Notes: a model not told the origin generated them from the letters alone. Positions 36,402 through 45,557 are shown, counted from the first letter of the stretch. The stretch is DNA of 64,000 nt from JAAFHB01 sp038236995 (GCA_038236995.1 JBBRZE010000003.1:1-64000), one strand, 5' to 3'. Translations and numbers: made by a program.

Positions 36402-37649
36402 TTAATAATGGCTATTCCCCATCAATAATCCAACCTTTTCGACGATTTTAACAATTACCTCACAAGCTTTGGCCATAGAAGGCGTTGGGATGTACTCGAA
36501 TTTTCCGTGAAAGTTATGACCTCCTTCGAAGATATTCGGGCAAGGAAGTCCCATATATGAGAGACGTGCGCCATCTGTACCTCCGCGTATCGGAACAATC
36601 TTAGGCTGAACTCCCGACTCGCGAATTGCATCGGCAGCCATGTCTACAATGTATTTAACGGGTTCAATTTTTTCACGCATGTTAAAATACTGATCATTCA
36701 ACGCCAGCTCAACCGTTTCTTCACCAAACTTATCATTCATTTGTTTGACAACATCTTGCAATGTTAGTTTTCGGTCATTAATCCCATCACGTGAAAAATC
36801 ACGAAGGATGAACTCTATCTCTGCTTCCTCAACAGATCCATTTATACGCACAACATGGTAAAATCCTTCGTATCCTTCGGTATGCTCCGGCACTTCATTC
36901 GCCGGAAGCATGGCAATTAATTGATTGGCAATCAGTATCGCATTTTTCATTTTGCCTTTAGCATAACCGGGATGAACACTTGAACCATGAATGACTATTT
37001 TAGCCCCCGATGCATTGAAATTCTCATACTCAAGTTCACCAAGTTCGCCGCCATCAATTGTAAAGGCAAAATCGGCGTCAAATTTCTCAACATTAAAATG
37101 ATCTGCACCTTCGCCAATCTCTTCGTCGGGTGTAAAAGCTATTTTTACCTTTCCATGTTTTATCACCGGATGATTGACAAGATATTCCATGGCTGTGATG
37201 ATTTCAGCTACACCTGCTTTATCATCCGCGCCCAAAAGGGTTTTTCCGTCCGTTACAATCAATCGCTGACCAATATAAGCATTCAACTCCGGGAATATGG
37301 CAGGTGAAAGGACGATATTCCTGGCTTCATCTAAAACGATATCCCCTCCCGGGTAGCTTTCGACGATCTTAGGCGAAACATTTGCACCTGAAAAGTCAGG
37401 ACTCGTATCCATGTGTGCAATAAAGCCTACGACAGCGGCTTTCCCATCATTATTGGCCGGAAGTGTGGCATAAACGTAACCAAACTGATCAACCTCAACA
37501 TCCTGGAGTCCAATATATTTTAATTCATCGGCCAGGGCTCCGGCAAATTCAATTTGTCCGATAGAACTCGGTGTTGTTCCGCTCGTCGCATCCGAGCAAG
37601 TATTAAACCTGACATATCGCAGGAAGCGTTCAACCACTTTATTTTCCAT
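36402..37649 (-). CDS. pepT: Peptidase T (tripeptide aminopeptidase)
   Basis: A 415-residue dinuclear zinc M20 peptidase removing the N-terminal residue of tripeptides. Metal ligands are in IAHMDTSPDFSG (H79, D81) and LLGADDKAGVAE (bridging D142). The catalytic base and ligand pair is E176-E177 in TPDEEIGEG. RGGTDGARLSYMGLPCPNIF and EGGHNFHGKFEYIP near the end are PepT-specific. Cytoplasmic. Standard length, no anomalies. Confidence 0.96.
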   Translation of the reverse strand: MENKVVERFLRYVRFNTCSDATSGTTPSSIGQIEFAGALADELKYIGLQDVEVDQFGYVYATLPANNDGKAAVVGFIAHMDTSPDFSGANVSPKIVESYPGGDIVLDEARNIVLSPAIFPELNAYIGQRLIVTDGKTLLGADDKAGVAEIITAMEYLVNHPVIKHGKVKIAFTPDEEIGEGADHFNVEKFDADFAFTIDGGELGELEYENFNASGAKIVIHGSSVHPGYAKGKMKNAILIANQLIAMLPANEVPEHTEGYEGFYHVVRINGSVEEAEIEFILRDFSRDGINDRKLTLQDVVKQMNDKFGEETVELALNDQYFNMREKIEPVKYIVDMAADAIRESGVQPKIVPIRGGTDGARLSYMGLPCPNIFEGGHNFHGKFEYIPTPSMAKACEVIVKIVEKVGLLMGNSHY

Positions 37650-37815
37650 TTTCGCTTGATTTTAAAATAATTGTCCATCAAATATTAGACCTCAATCAAA
37701 AAACAAATGGTAAAACCTTTCTGTTCATATAGTCGATTTACGAAATCATCAACCAACCACTTCAACAGAAAAATTTCACCATTTCAGGGTTGAAAACCAA
37801 ACCCATTTTTAATTC

Positions 37816-39291
37816 TTAGTATGCCAAGGCAAAAATCACCCTGCGATGCGAAGGTTTGCCCGTTACCATGCATACACCTTCTTCATCTGGTGCATCAAAA
37901 GGGATACAGCGAATGGTCGCTTTGGTTTCTTCCTTGATCTTAATTTCTGTTTCTGTAGTTCCATCCCAATGTGCGAGAAAGAATCCACCCTTGGTATTAA
38001 GGAGCTCCTTAAATTCGTCATACGAATCAACTTTCGTTGTATTCTCAGTCCTATATTTAAAGGCTTTGTCGTAAATATTTTTTTGGATGGCATCCAGAAG
38101 ATCTTCTACCAACTGATCGATATTTTCAAGCTTTTCTGTAGATTTCTCCAATGTATCCCGCCGGGCAACTTCAATGGAGCCATTTTCGAGGTCCCGCGGA
38201 CCAATGGCCAAACGAACAGGAACACCTTTCAACTCATATTCGGCAAATTTCCATCCCGGACGTTGCGTATCGCGGTTGTCGTATTTCACACTGATACCAC
38301 GGGCTTTCAATTTGGCCATGATCTCATTCACTTTCACCGAGATTTCGGCCAATTGTTCCATGTTTTTATAAATTGGAACAATAACAACCTGGTAAGGAGC
38401 AAGTTTTGGTGGAAGTACGAGTCCGTTATTATCTGAATGTGCCATGATCAGCGCCCCGATCAGACGCGTTGAAGCTCCCCACGAGGTAGCCCAAACATAG
38501 TCGAGTTTTCCGTCGCGGTTGGCAAACTGAACATCAAAAGCTTTGGCAAAATTTTGTCCCAAAAAGTGCGAAGTTCCCGATTGCAATGCTTTACCATCCT
38601 GCATCAATGCTTCAATGGTGTAAGTTTCAATTGCACCTGCAAATCGTTCGTTAGCTGATTTGGAACCTTTAATAACAGGCATTGCCATAAAGTCTTCGGC
38701 AAAACTTGCATATACATTAATCATCTGATCCGTTTCTGCAAGCGCTTCCTGGCTGGTTTCGTGCGCGGTGTGTCCCTCCTGCCAAAGGAATTCAGTTGTA
38801 CGAAGGAACATACGTGTACGCATTTCCCAGCGTACAACGTTAGCCCACTGATTACAAAGAATGGGTAAATCGCGGTAAGACTGTATCCAGTTTTTATAGG
38901 TACTCCATATTATTGTTTCAGAAGTCGGGCGAATAATCAGCTCTTCTTCGAGTTTTGCATCAGGATCGACCACAACACCTTTTCCGTTGGGATCGTTCAT
39001 GAGCCGGTAATGAGTGACCACTGCACACTCTTTGGCAAACCCCTCAACATGAGCAGCCTCTTTCGAAAAGAAAGATTTTGGAATAAAAAGCGGGAAATAG
39101 GCATTTACATGACCGGTTTCTTTAAACATTTTATCGAGCTGAGCCTGCATTTTTTCCCAGATTGCATATCCATAAGGCTTGATTACCATACAACCACGAA
39201 CCGCTGAATTTTCAGCCAGATCAGCTTTTGCAACCAGGTCATTGTACCATTGGGAATAATTTTCTTCTTTTGTTGTAAGAACTTTTGCCAT
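37816..39291 (-). CDS. proS: Prolyl-tRNA synthetase, archaeal/eukaryotic type
   Basis: A 491-residue class II synthetase of the short archaeal-like ProS branch, which is the usual form in Bacteroidota. Motif 2 includes RTRMFLRTTEFLWQEGHTAH. The proline pocket/motif 3 region shows TSWGASTRLIGALIMAHSDN. An HGTP anticodon domain (about residues 285-390, YQVVIVPIYKN) and a C-terminal zinc-type extension ending FALAY follow. No editing insertion domain is present, as expected for this type. Confidence 0.97.
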   Translation of the reverse strand: MAKVLTTKEENYSQWYNDLVAKADLAENSAVRGCMVIKPYGYAIWEKMQAQLDKMFKETGHVNAYFPLFIPKSFFSKEAAHVEGFAKECAVVTHYRLMNDPNGKGVVVDPDAKLEEELIIRPTSETIIWSTYKNWIQSYRDLPILCNQWANVVRWEMRTRMFLRTTEFLWQEGHTAHETSQEALAETDQMINVYASFAEDFMAMPVIKGSKSANERFAGAIETYTIEALMQDGKALQSGTSHFLGQNFAKAFDVQFANRDGKLDYVWATSWGASTRLIGALIMAHSDNNGLVLPPKLAPYQVVIVPIYKNMEQLAEISVKVNEIMAKLKARGISVKYDNRDTQRPGWKFAEYELKGVPVRLAIGPRDLENGSIEVARRDTLEKSTEKLENIDQLVEDLLDAIQKNIYDKAFKYRTENTTKVDSYDEFKELLNTKGGFFLAHWDGTTETEIKIKEETKATIRCIPFDAPDEEGVCMVTGKPSHRRVIFALAY

Positions 39292-39391
39292 TACTGATGT
39301 TTTGGTATAATATTTGCTTAAAAATTGTTAATTATCAGAACGCAAAATAACGAAAACTTCAGGAATTTTTTAATATAAAGGAGAACAAATC

Positions 39392-40894
39392 ATGAAAACA
39401 AATGTCAAACTGCTCTCAGCCATAGCACTTCTCGCAAGCGCCTGTACTACAGGATCTATGGTTACATCAAGTAGTTACTCCGACGATGTTTACTTCACCC
39501 CGGGTGACAATCCCCCCGTGGTAGTCAGCACCGCACCTTCAAGTGCAAGGCAGGTTAAGCGACCATCCACGATCACTGAATCGCGACAGGAGGAGGCCGG
39601 GAAGATCGTTGATAATTATCAAAAAGAAGGAGATCTTGATTCTACTGATTACGTTTATAATGAAGAATCCGACACAACTTACGAATCGGATGATGAGGCA
39701 TTATACTTAATCAACAACTATAACGATCCGGAAGAGATCAGCTATACGACTCGCATCAGAACTTTTTATAATCCTTACGCTTACGACCCTTACTGGGATT
39801 CGTACTATTCACCAGGCTGGGGTTTTAACTGGGGCCTGGGATTTGGAAACGGATACTATGGCGGCGGATATGGCGGCGGATATGGTGGTTATTACGGTGG
39901 TTACGGCGGCTATTATGGTGGTTACGGCGGCTATTACGGTGGCTGGTACAATCCATGGTACTCTTACGGAGGCTGGGGCGGCTATCCTTACGGCGGTGGC
40001 GGTTACTACGGTAATGGTTACTATGGCGGCTACTATGGTGGCGGTTATTGGGGCGGCGGAAACTATGGCGGAATTGCTAATAGCCGCGATCACTTTTACG
40101 GCAGACAAAACTACACCGGTTCAGGCAGATCGAATGCGGTAAGATATAGTGGTAGCAGAGGTTCTGCGATCGGTTCATCTTCTTCGGCTGTAAATACAGG
40201 TAGCCGGGGTCAGATCGGAACATCGGGAACTACCGGAAGATCATCAAATACGATCACAAATGGCCGTCAGTCATCCGGAACATCAGGAGTAAGTTCGGCA
40301 CGTCAGGCAGGAACACGATATACAATTGATCCAAATGTATCACGGAGTGCAAGAACAAATTCTGCCGGTCAGTCAGGAACGAGGAATACAGAAACCCTTA
40401 CCAATTTACGCAGGGGTCAGTCCTCAAATCAACAAGGCGTGAGCAATCAAAGTAGCCAGCAATCAAGACAAGGCTCATCAGGTTACACGCCAACTTATTC
40501 GAGGCCAAGAACAAATACCCAGGCGACTTACAATAATGGAACATCCCGTCAATACACAAGACCACAATCTTCAGGCTCCGGTAATTCAGGAAGTAATGAT
40601 GGTAACCGTTATTCAAGGCCACAGAGCAGTTCTACTGGTTCGCAATCATCAGGTCGGGCAGCATCAAGTTCATACCAAAGAGGTTCAAGCAGCAGTAGTT
40701 CATACTCAGCACCTTCAAGAAGCAGCTCATCCGAATCGTACTCAGCACCAGCAAGAAGCAGTTCCTCTGAATCGTACTCAGCACCAGCAAGAAGCAGCTC
40801 TTCGGGCAGTTCTTACTCTGGCGGAAGCAGCAGCGGTAGCAGCGGTAGCAGCGGTAGTAGCAGTGGTAGTGGCGGCTCAGGACGCAGACGATAA
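39392..40894 (+). CDS. Gly/Tyr-rich and Ser-rich low-complexity lipoprotein
   Basis: A 500-residue protein. Signal peptide with lipobox LASAC (Cys18), an acidic region (about 20-115), a Gly/Tyr/Trp-rich block (about 130-230) made of GGY/YGGYGG repeats, and a Ser/Arg/Gln/Thr-rich half that ends in three tandem copies of SSSSESYSAPARS-like sequence and an SSG-rich tail with GRRR. No folded domain is visible beyond these. The composition suggests a surface-exposed, flexible or assembling protein. AAGGAG lies 12 bp upstream. It is 52 bp ahead of an outer-membrane porin gene on the same strand. Confidence 0.75.
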   Translation: MKTNVKLLSAIALLASACTTGSMVTSSSYSDDVYFTPGDNPPVVVSTAPSSARQVKRPSTITESRQEEAGKIVDNYQKEGDLDSTDYVYNEESDTTYESDDEALYLINNYNDPEEISYTTRIRTFYNPYAYDPYWDSYYSPGWGFNWGLGFGNGYYGGGYGGGYGGYYGGYGGYYGGYGGYYGGWYNPWYSYGGWGGYPYGGGGYYGNGYYGGYYGGGYWGGGNYGGIANSRDHFYGRQNYTGSGRSNAVRYSGSRGSAIGSSSSAVNTGSRGQIGTSGTTGRSSNTITNGRQSSGTSGVSSARQAGTRYTIDPNVSRSARTNSAGQSGTRNTETLTNLRRGQSSNQQGVSNQSSQQSRQGSSGYTPTYSRPRTNTQATYNNGTSRQYTRPQSSGSGNSGSNDGNRYSRPQSSSTGSQSSGRAASSSYQRGSSSSSSYSAPSRSSSSESYSAPARSSSSESYSAPARSSSSGSSYSGGSSSGSSGSSGSSSGSGGSGRRR

Positions 40895-40946
40895 CAAGAA
40901 GAGGTATCCTGAAATTAGCTTATAAAAAAATAAAAAAACATTGATT

Positions 40947-42458
40947 ATGAAAAAGTTAATACTCACCCTATTTGCAACAGCGGGATTAATGAGCCTTTCA
41001 TTTGGTCAGTATGTTGACCAGGCGCTAATCTTCTCGCAACAGAATTACGGATCGACCGCCCGTTCAAAAGCAATGGGTAATGCATTTGGCGCAATCGGCG
41101 GCGATTTCTCTTCACTAAGTATCAATCCGGCGGGTATTGGAGTATACCTTAGGTCTGAAGTAACAGGAACCCTCAATTTAATGGGAAGAAACAATACCGA
41201 ATCAACCTATCGCGGACAGATCTCAGACGATCTGAGCAATAATTTCAGTTTTCGTAACTTCGGTTATGTGCTCGCTACGCCTGTTCAAAGTGGTGGTTCC
41301 GGATTGGTTTCGTTTAATTTCGGAATCGGATTTAATAAGCTCAATAATTTCAATCAATCAATAGCTTTTGGTAAAACCGGATCACCCTATTCCAGGACGG
41401 ATGTTTTTGCCCAAAATACAAACGGGATTAATAGTACCAATCTTCTTGACGAGAACAATCCCTACAGCAACGGAACACCATGGGAAAGCAAATTAGCCTG
41501 GGAAAATTACCTGATAGATGTTACAAACCCCGATGCAAATGGTATGGGAAATCAATACCAATCAATTCTTTTAATGAATGAGTTGGTTGATCAGAACATG
41601 ACCATCAGCAAAGAGGGATATAACAACGAATATGTTGCCACGTTTGGCGCAAATTTCAATCATCAGTTGTACCTGGGTGCAACAATCGGAATGCAGGATC
41701 TCTACTACAATGAATCCAAGACCTATTCTGAGGATGGCGAATTTGGATATTTTGATTATTTCAGCAATGCACGAACCAGAGGTTTTGGTTACAATCTTAA
41801 ACTTGGGATCATTTACAGACCTGTACCTGCACTCAGACTTGGAGCAGCCGTACACACGCCCACCTTCTTTGATTTGAAAGAGGAATATAGTTCAAAGATG
41901 GAATCCAATCTGAAAAATGTGAGTGCCGCTGTAGACGGTGCCCACACAGCAGAAACACCAGCAGGAGATTATGGGTACAAAATGGAAACGCCAATGAGAG
42001 CAATCGGAAGTTTTGCTTATCAGTTTGGGAAAAAAGGGATGATATCCTTTGATTATGAATATGTAGACTATTCAAAGATGAAACTCAGAAGCGGTGGTGA
42101 TGGTTATAACTTCTCTACTGAGAATACCGATATCAAAGCGATCTATCAATCTGCAAGCAATCTTCGTTTTGGCGGCGAGATTAAACCGACCGAAGCACTA
42201 AGCCTGCGTGCTGGTTACGAATTATTTGGGAATCCTTATAAAACAACTATAAATAATGTATCTCAACCAAATAAGGATTTCAGTTATAATACTATCAATG
42301 CTGGTATCGGATACCGGATTAACAATGTCTCGCTTGATGTCTCATATAGTTTAGGCACCAGGACAGATTATAACTACATCGATCAGGTCGATCCTGAGCC
42401 GGTCAAATACAATTTGAAAAGCAACGAAATCGTATTTACTTTAGGAATTAAACTCTGA
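40947..42458 (+). CDS. OmpP1/FadL-like outer membrane transport protein
   Basis: A 503-residue outer membrane beta-barrel. Start chosen at ATG 40947, which begins a clean signal peptide (MKKLILTLFATAGLMSLSFG). N-terminal GSTARSKAMGNAFGAIGGDF and SLSINPAGIGVY match the Bacteroidota OmpP1/FadL group (hydrophobic-molecule transporters). Alternating barrel strands continue to the end, which closes with SNEIVFTLGIKL, the aromatic/hydrophobic final strand. Substrate not evident. A terminator follows. Confidence 0.88.
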   Translation: MKKLILTLFATAGLMSLSFGQYVDQALIFSQQNYGSTARSKAMGNAFGAIGGDFSSLSINPAGIGVYLRSEVTGTLNLMGRNNTESTYRGQISDDLSNNFSFRNFGYVLATPVQSGGSGLVSFNFGIGFNKLNNFNQSIAFGKTGSPYSRTDVFAQNTNGINSTNLLDENNPYSNGTPWESKLAWENYLIDVTNPDANGMGNQYQSILLMNELVDQNMTISKEGYNNEYVATFGANFNHQLYLGATIGMQDLYYNESKTYSEDGEFGYFDYFSNARTRGFGYNLKLGIIYRPVPALRLGAAVHTPTFFDLKEEYSSKMESNLKNVSAAVDGAHTAETPAGDYGYKMETPMRAIGSFAYQFGKKGMISFDYEYVDYSKMKLRSGGDGYNFSTENTDIKAIYQSASNLRFGGEIKPTEALSLRAGYELFGNPYKTTINNVSQPNKDFSYNTINAGIGYRINNVSLDVSYSLGTRTDYNYIDQVDPEPVKYNLKSNEIVFTLGIKL

Positions 42459-42483
42459 AATACAAATCAATATATTGCAATGA

Positions 42484-42514
42484 AGAGAGACCGGAAACAG
42501 TCTCTCTTTTTTTT
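42484..42514 (+). terminator. Terminator after the OmpP1-like gene
   Basis: AGAGAGAC and GTCTCTCT arms with an 8-base loop, followed by an eight-T run. Confidence 0.88.
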
Positions 42515-42570
42515 GCCGAAATATCCAATGTCCGGGGCACATGCTAACCACCTAAAAAGAATTAAGCTAT

Positions 42571-42900
42571 CCTGCAGGTTATTTCCCGTCCTGCTTAGTT
42601 TCCAACCGTCCTGCTAAAGATTTTGCTGTCCTGCTAAGTTTTTCAGCGTCCTGTAGGTTTTTTCGGCGTCCTGTTAAGTTTCTGGCTGTCCTGTTAAGAT
42701 TTTCGCCATTCTGGTAGGCTATTTTAGCGTCCTGTTGAGTTTCTGACCATCCTGTTAAGGTATTTTGCCGCCCTGTAGGTTTTTTCGGCGTCCTGTTGAG
42801 TTTCTGACCATCCTGTTAAGGTATTTTGCCGCCCTGTAGGTTTTTTCGGCGTCCTGTTAAGTTTCTGGCTGTCCTGTTAAAGGTTTTAATGTCCAGTTGA
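42571..42900. repeat. 20-bp tandem repeat array, about 16 copies
   Basis: Sixteen units of 19-21 bp, each starting CCTG (one TCTG) and mostly following CCTGTTAAGTTTTTNGNCGT, occupy the whole interval with no spacers; a partial unit (CCAGTTGA) closes it. Early units have CCTGCT, later ones CCTGTT or CCTGTAGG. Units 9-11 and 12-14 are a nearly identical three-unit block (about 61 bp), evidence of block duplication. Most units differ slightly, so the array is old. It carries stops in the frames I read and is not coding. Confidence 0.9.
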
Positions 42901-42980
42901 ATCTGATAACCAAAATCAACTACTTGAAGATAGAAATTGTGGGCATGGATAAGAAAACAATTTTGCAGAACCAACCTTTC

Positions 42981-43184
42981 AAAACACAGAACACCCGGCA
43001 ACTTCACTGTTTGAAATTGCCGGGTGTATTTATGGGATTCAGGAGTCTATCGCACCCCAAATCATTGAAAAGGGTAATCTTATATGATCATTCCTGCGCC
43101 AACCACGTTATTGGTTGCCTCATCAATCAGGATCAGGCTGCCGGTGTCGCGGTTCTACTTATACGGGTCAAAAAACAACGGTAA
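42981..43184. repeat. Diverged direct duplicate of the cysN 3' end and terminator (copy A)
   Basis: This interval matches 44105-44308 over about 204 bp with roughly a dozen substitutions and no gap that I can see. It includes the ACACCCGGCAA/TTGCCGGGTGT hairpin (42991-43027 here, 44115-44151 in the intact copy) and the last 30 or so codons of cysN. Similarity fades after AAAAAACAACGG. Confidence 0.9.
43080..43184 (-). pseudogene. cysN 3'-end remnant
   Basis: Read on the - strand it encodes the end of CysN (DPYK-stop-NRDTGSLILIDEATNNV, ending GAGMI). A TAG replaces a lysine codon after DPYK, and the remnant has no start, so it is dead. It keeps the same stop codon position and terminator as the real gene at 44204-45475. 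Confidence 0.85.
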
Positions 43185-43342
43185 CAGAGAGAATGAGGAC
43201 CATTCAAATTATTTTTATTCTGTGATTATAAATGGAAAGACATATAAAACATCATTAAAATAAAGCACTAAATGCCGATCGTGTAGACCTCTCCGCCAGC
43301 CAAGCTGATGGGGCGAACCTCTCACAGCATGAAAGATTTTCC

Positions 43343-43350
43343 TACCTTTG
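43343..43350 (+). promoter_or_regulatory. -7 box of the truncated Bro-N gene
   Basis: TACCTTTG fits TAnnTTTG and ends 18 nt before the ATG at 43369. No convincing -33 box is seen. Confidence 0.4.
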
Positions 43351-43368
43351 TTTGATAATCGTAATTCA

Positions 43369-43641
43369 ATGACAAAAGAAACTGCAATAAAGCTATTCAA
43401 CGAGCAACGAATACGCACTCAATGGGATGAAGACCAGGAGAAATGGTATTTCTCAATAGTAGATGTTGTAGGTGTACTTACAGAAAGTGAAAATCCCAAT
43501 AATTATTGGAAAGTACTGAAGAACAGACTTAAGAAAGAGGGAAGTGAGTTGGTTACAAATTGTAACCAACTGAAATTGCAATCCTCTGATGGCAAATTTC
43601 ATAAAACTGATGTCGCTGATTCAGAACAACTATTCCGTTAA
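43369..43641 (+). pseudogene. Truncated Bro-N/antirepressor-type gene
   Basis: A 90-residue frame from the ATG at 43369 encoding MTKETAIKLFNEQRIRTQWD, then EEKWYFSIVDVVGVLTES-type sequence, the start of the Bro-N domain proteins common in Bacteroidota mobile DNA. Family members run to about 270 residues or more. Here the frame ends right after ADSEQLFR, where the family continues into its second half, and unrelated repeat sequence follows. The N-terminal domain is nearly complete, so a short product could still be made, but I regard it as a remnant. Confidence 0.65.
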
Positions 43642-43710
43642 AGACAGAAATATTTGACTAGGTTCGAACGACCTATTGGTGTCGTGTTTATGATTTGTAA
43701 TTAATCTGTC

Positions 43711-44010
43711 GCCGCGATGTGGCTTTCGTCAGTCGATTATTTGATTTCTGCTACCAAACTACCGCCACTATGCGGCTATTCAATGCTTTTTAAGGTGCAT
43801 AGCACCGATATTTTGGTAGAATAAATTATTCGTTAATCAATTTTTAAAAGCCGTATCGCCGCGATGCGGCTTTCGCCAGGCGATTATTTGATTTCTGCTA
43901 CCAAACTACCGCCACTATGCGGCTATTCAATGCTTTTTAAGGTGCATAGCACCGATATTTTGGTAGAATAAATTATTCAATCATTTTTTAAAGCCGCATC
44001 GTGGCGACAG
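43711..44010. repeat. Two 147-bp direct repeats with REP-like palindromes
   Basis: Copy 1 begins at 43711 and copy 2 at 43858. Both start GCCGCGATG(T/C)GGC and share CTACCAAACTACCGCCACTA, AAGGTGCATAGCACCGATAT and GGTAGAATAAATTATTC. A partial third start (GCCGCATCGTGGC) lies at 43994. GCCGC...GCGGC and GGTGCATAGCACC are palindromic. No open frame is present. From 44010 to 44104 I see nothing else. Confidence 0.85.
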
Positions 44011-44114
44011 TTTTTATAAGGATTGTGATTTGTAAAATGACGATATTAAACGATGTCATTTACTTATCAATACGATATTTAATAATTTCATTCTCTTAGC
44101 TCTGAAAACACAAA

Positions 44115-44151
44115 ACACCCGGCAACTTCACTGTTTGAAATTGCCGGGTGT
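44115..44151 (-). terminator. cysN terminator
   Basis: ACACCCGGCAA/TTGCCGGGTGT, 11-bp stem, followed on the - strand by a T-rich tract. It lies about 50 bp after the cysN stop and is duplicated at 42991-43027. Confidence 0.85.
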
Positions 44152-44203
44152 TTTTATGGGATTCAGGAGGCTATCGCACCCCAAATCATTGAAAAGGGTA
44201 ATC

Positions 44204-45475
44204 TTATAGGATCATTCCTGCGCCAACCACATTATTGGTTGCTTCGTCAATCAGGATCAGACTGCCGGTGTCGCGGTTTTTCTTGTAAGGGTCAAAAAAC
44301 AATGGCTTCGTCGTTTTAATCGTGATTTGTGCAATCTCGTTTAATCCGACACTTAAATCATCGTGTATCTCTTCTGTCGTATTGATATTTACCCTGTATT
44401 TTACTTCGGTAACGATGCAGCGCAACTCGTTTGAATTGTGCTTTAACTGGTATTTCCCTCTTAAAACAAGCGGTTTTTCGCTGAGCCAGCAAACCATTAA
44501 ATCGATTTCCTGCGATTGCTGCGGCTGATTAACCGCATCGACGATCATCGATCCACGACTTACATCTATTTCATCTGTGAGTCTTAGGGTTACGGATTGA
44601 GGAGGGAAAGCATATTCAAGACTTTTACCAGCAAAATCAATCGCCTCAACGGTTGTCTTTTGGCCACCAGGTAAAACAACGACTTCCTGCCCTACCCTGA
44701 AAACACCACTTGCAACCCTGCCTGCATAGCCACGGTAATCGTGGTATTCATCCGATATCGGACGAATGACATACTGAACAGGGAAACGCGGATCATTCAG
44801 GTTCCAATCCTCACCAACTGGCAACATTTCGAGCAATCCAAGGAAAGTTAACCCTGTGTACCAGGGCATATTCGTCGATTCATCCACTACGTTATCGCCC
44901 AGTTTGGCACTGATCGGTAAAAAATGGAGATCCTGGTTACCTAATCTTCCGGCAACCTGAATAAAATCAGCTTTAATTCGTTCGAAAACTTCCTGACTAA
45001 AATCAACCAAATCCATTTTATTCACACAAACAAGTACATGCGGAATATTCAGTAATGCAGCAATATAAGCATGACGGCGGGTTTGTTCGATCACACCGTT
45101 GCGGGCATCAATCAGGATCACTGCTGCGTTGGAGGTTGATGCCCCCGTTACCATATTACGTGTATATTGAATATGTCCGGGTGTGTCGGCAATAATAAAT
45201 TTTCGCTTGGGAGTTGCAAAATAGCGGTACGCCACATCAATTGTAATCCCCTGCTCGCGTTCGGCACGTAGTCCGTCGGTCAGCAGTGCCAGGTTAACCT
45301 CTTCGCCTCCGCGACTGATGCTGGCTTGCTCTAATGCCTCCATCTGATCTTCGAAGATTGCTTTACTATCATACAATAACCTGCCAATCAATGTACTTTT
45401 ACCATCATCAACACTACCTGCAGTTGTAAACCGCAGTAATTCCATATCGAGATATCCGTGATCTTTTCCAGACAT
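44204..45475 (-). CDS. cysN: Sulfate adenylyltransferase large (GTPase) subunit
   Basis: A 423-residue EF-Tu-like GTPase that couples GTP hydrolysis to adenosine phosphosulfate formation by CysD. P-loop AGSVDDGKST (residues 19-28), switch region REQGITIDVAYR, DTPGH, and NKMD are all intact, followed by two beta-barrel domains. There is no fused APS kinase (CysC) domain, as length confirms. It lies 100 bp after cysD. Its 3' end has been copied to 42981-43184. Confidence 0.96.
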   Translation of the reverse strand: MSGKDHGYLDMELLRFTTAGSVDDGKSTLIGRLLYDSKAIFEDQMEALEQASISRGGEEVNLALLTDGLRAEREQGITIDVAYRYFATPKRKFIIADTPGHIQYTRNMVTGASTSNAAVILIDARNGVIEQTRRHAYIAALLNIPHVLVCVNKMDLVDFSQEVFERIKADFIQVAGRLGNQDLHFLPISAKLGDNVVDESTNMPWYTGLTFLGLLEMLPVGEDWNLNDPRFPVQYVIRPISDEYHDYRGYAGRVASGVFRVGQEVVVLPGGQKTTVEAIDFAGKSLEYAFPPQSVTLRLTDEIDVSRGSMIVDAVNQPQQSQEIDLMVCWLSEKPLVLRGKYQLKHNSNELRCIVTEVKYRVNINTTEEIHDDLSVGLNEIAQITIKTTKPLFFDPYKKNRDTGSLILIDEATNNVVGAGMIL

Positions 45476-45496
45476 AATTTGCTTTCTAATTTTTTA

Positions 45497-45557
45497 AATT
45501 ACCCCGACTTTTAAGTCGGGGTAATTGATGTCCATATAGTTTGTGGACTTTAGTCCA
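45497..45557. repeat. Two palindromes between cysD and cysN
   Basis: A 30-bp palindrome (AATTACCCCGACTT, TT, AAGTCGGGGTAATT; 45497-45526) and a 14-bp one (TGGACTTTAGTCCA; 45544-45557). With no T-run on either side the first is more REP-like than terminator-like, but it could reduce cysN expression relative to cysD. Confidence 0.7.

Noticed and set aside
39809..40142. Val/Ile/Ala-rich frames overlapping the Gly/Tyr-rich gene
   Set aside because: They are alternative-frame readings of the GGY repeats; the repeat structure, signal peptide and ribosome site support only the + frame at 39392.
42571..42900. CRISPR array
   Set aside because: The repeats are directly adjacent with no unique spacers, the unit is 20 bp and degenerate, and no cas gene is present.
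42897..43184. 95-codon + strand reading frame
   Set aside because: It is antisense to the cysN remnant and crosses the terminator hairpin; no family resemblance.
45497..45526. Rho-independent terminator between cysD and cysN
   Set aside because: The palindrome is perfect but has no T-run on the transcribed strand, so I list it as a repeat.
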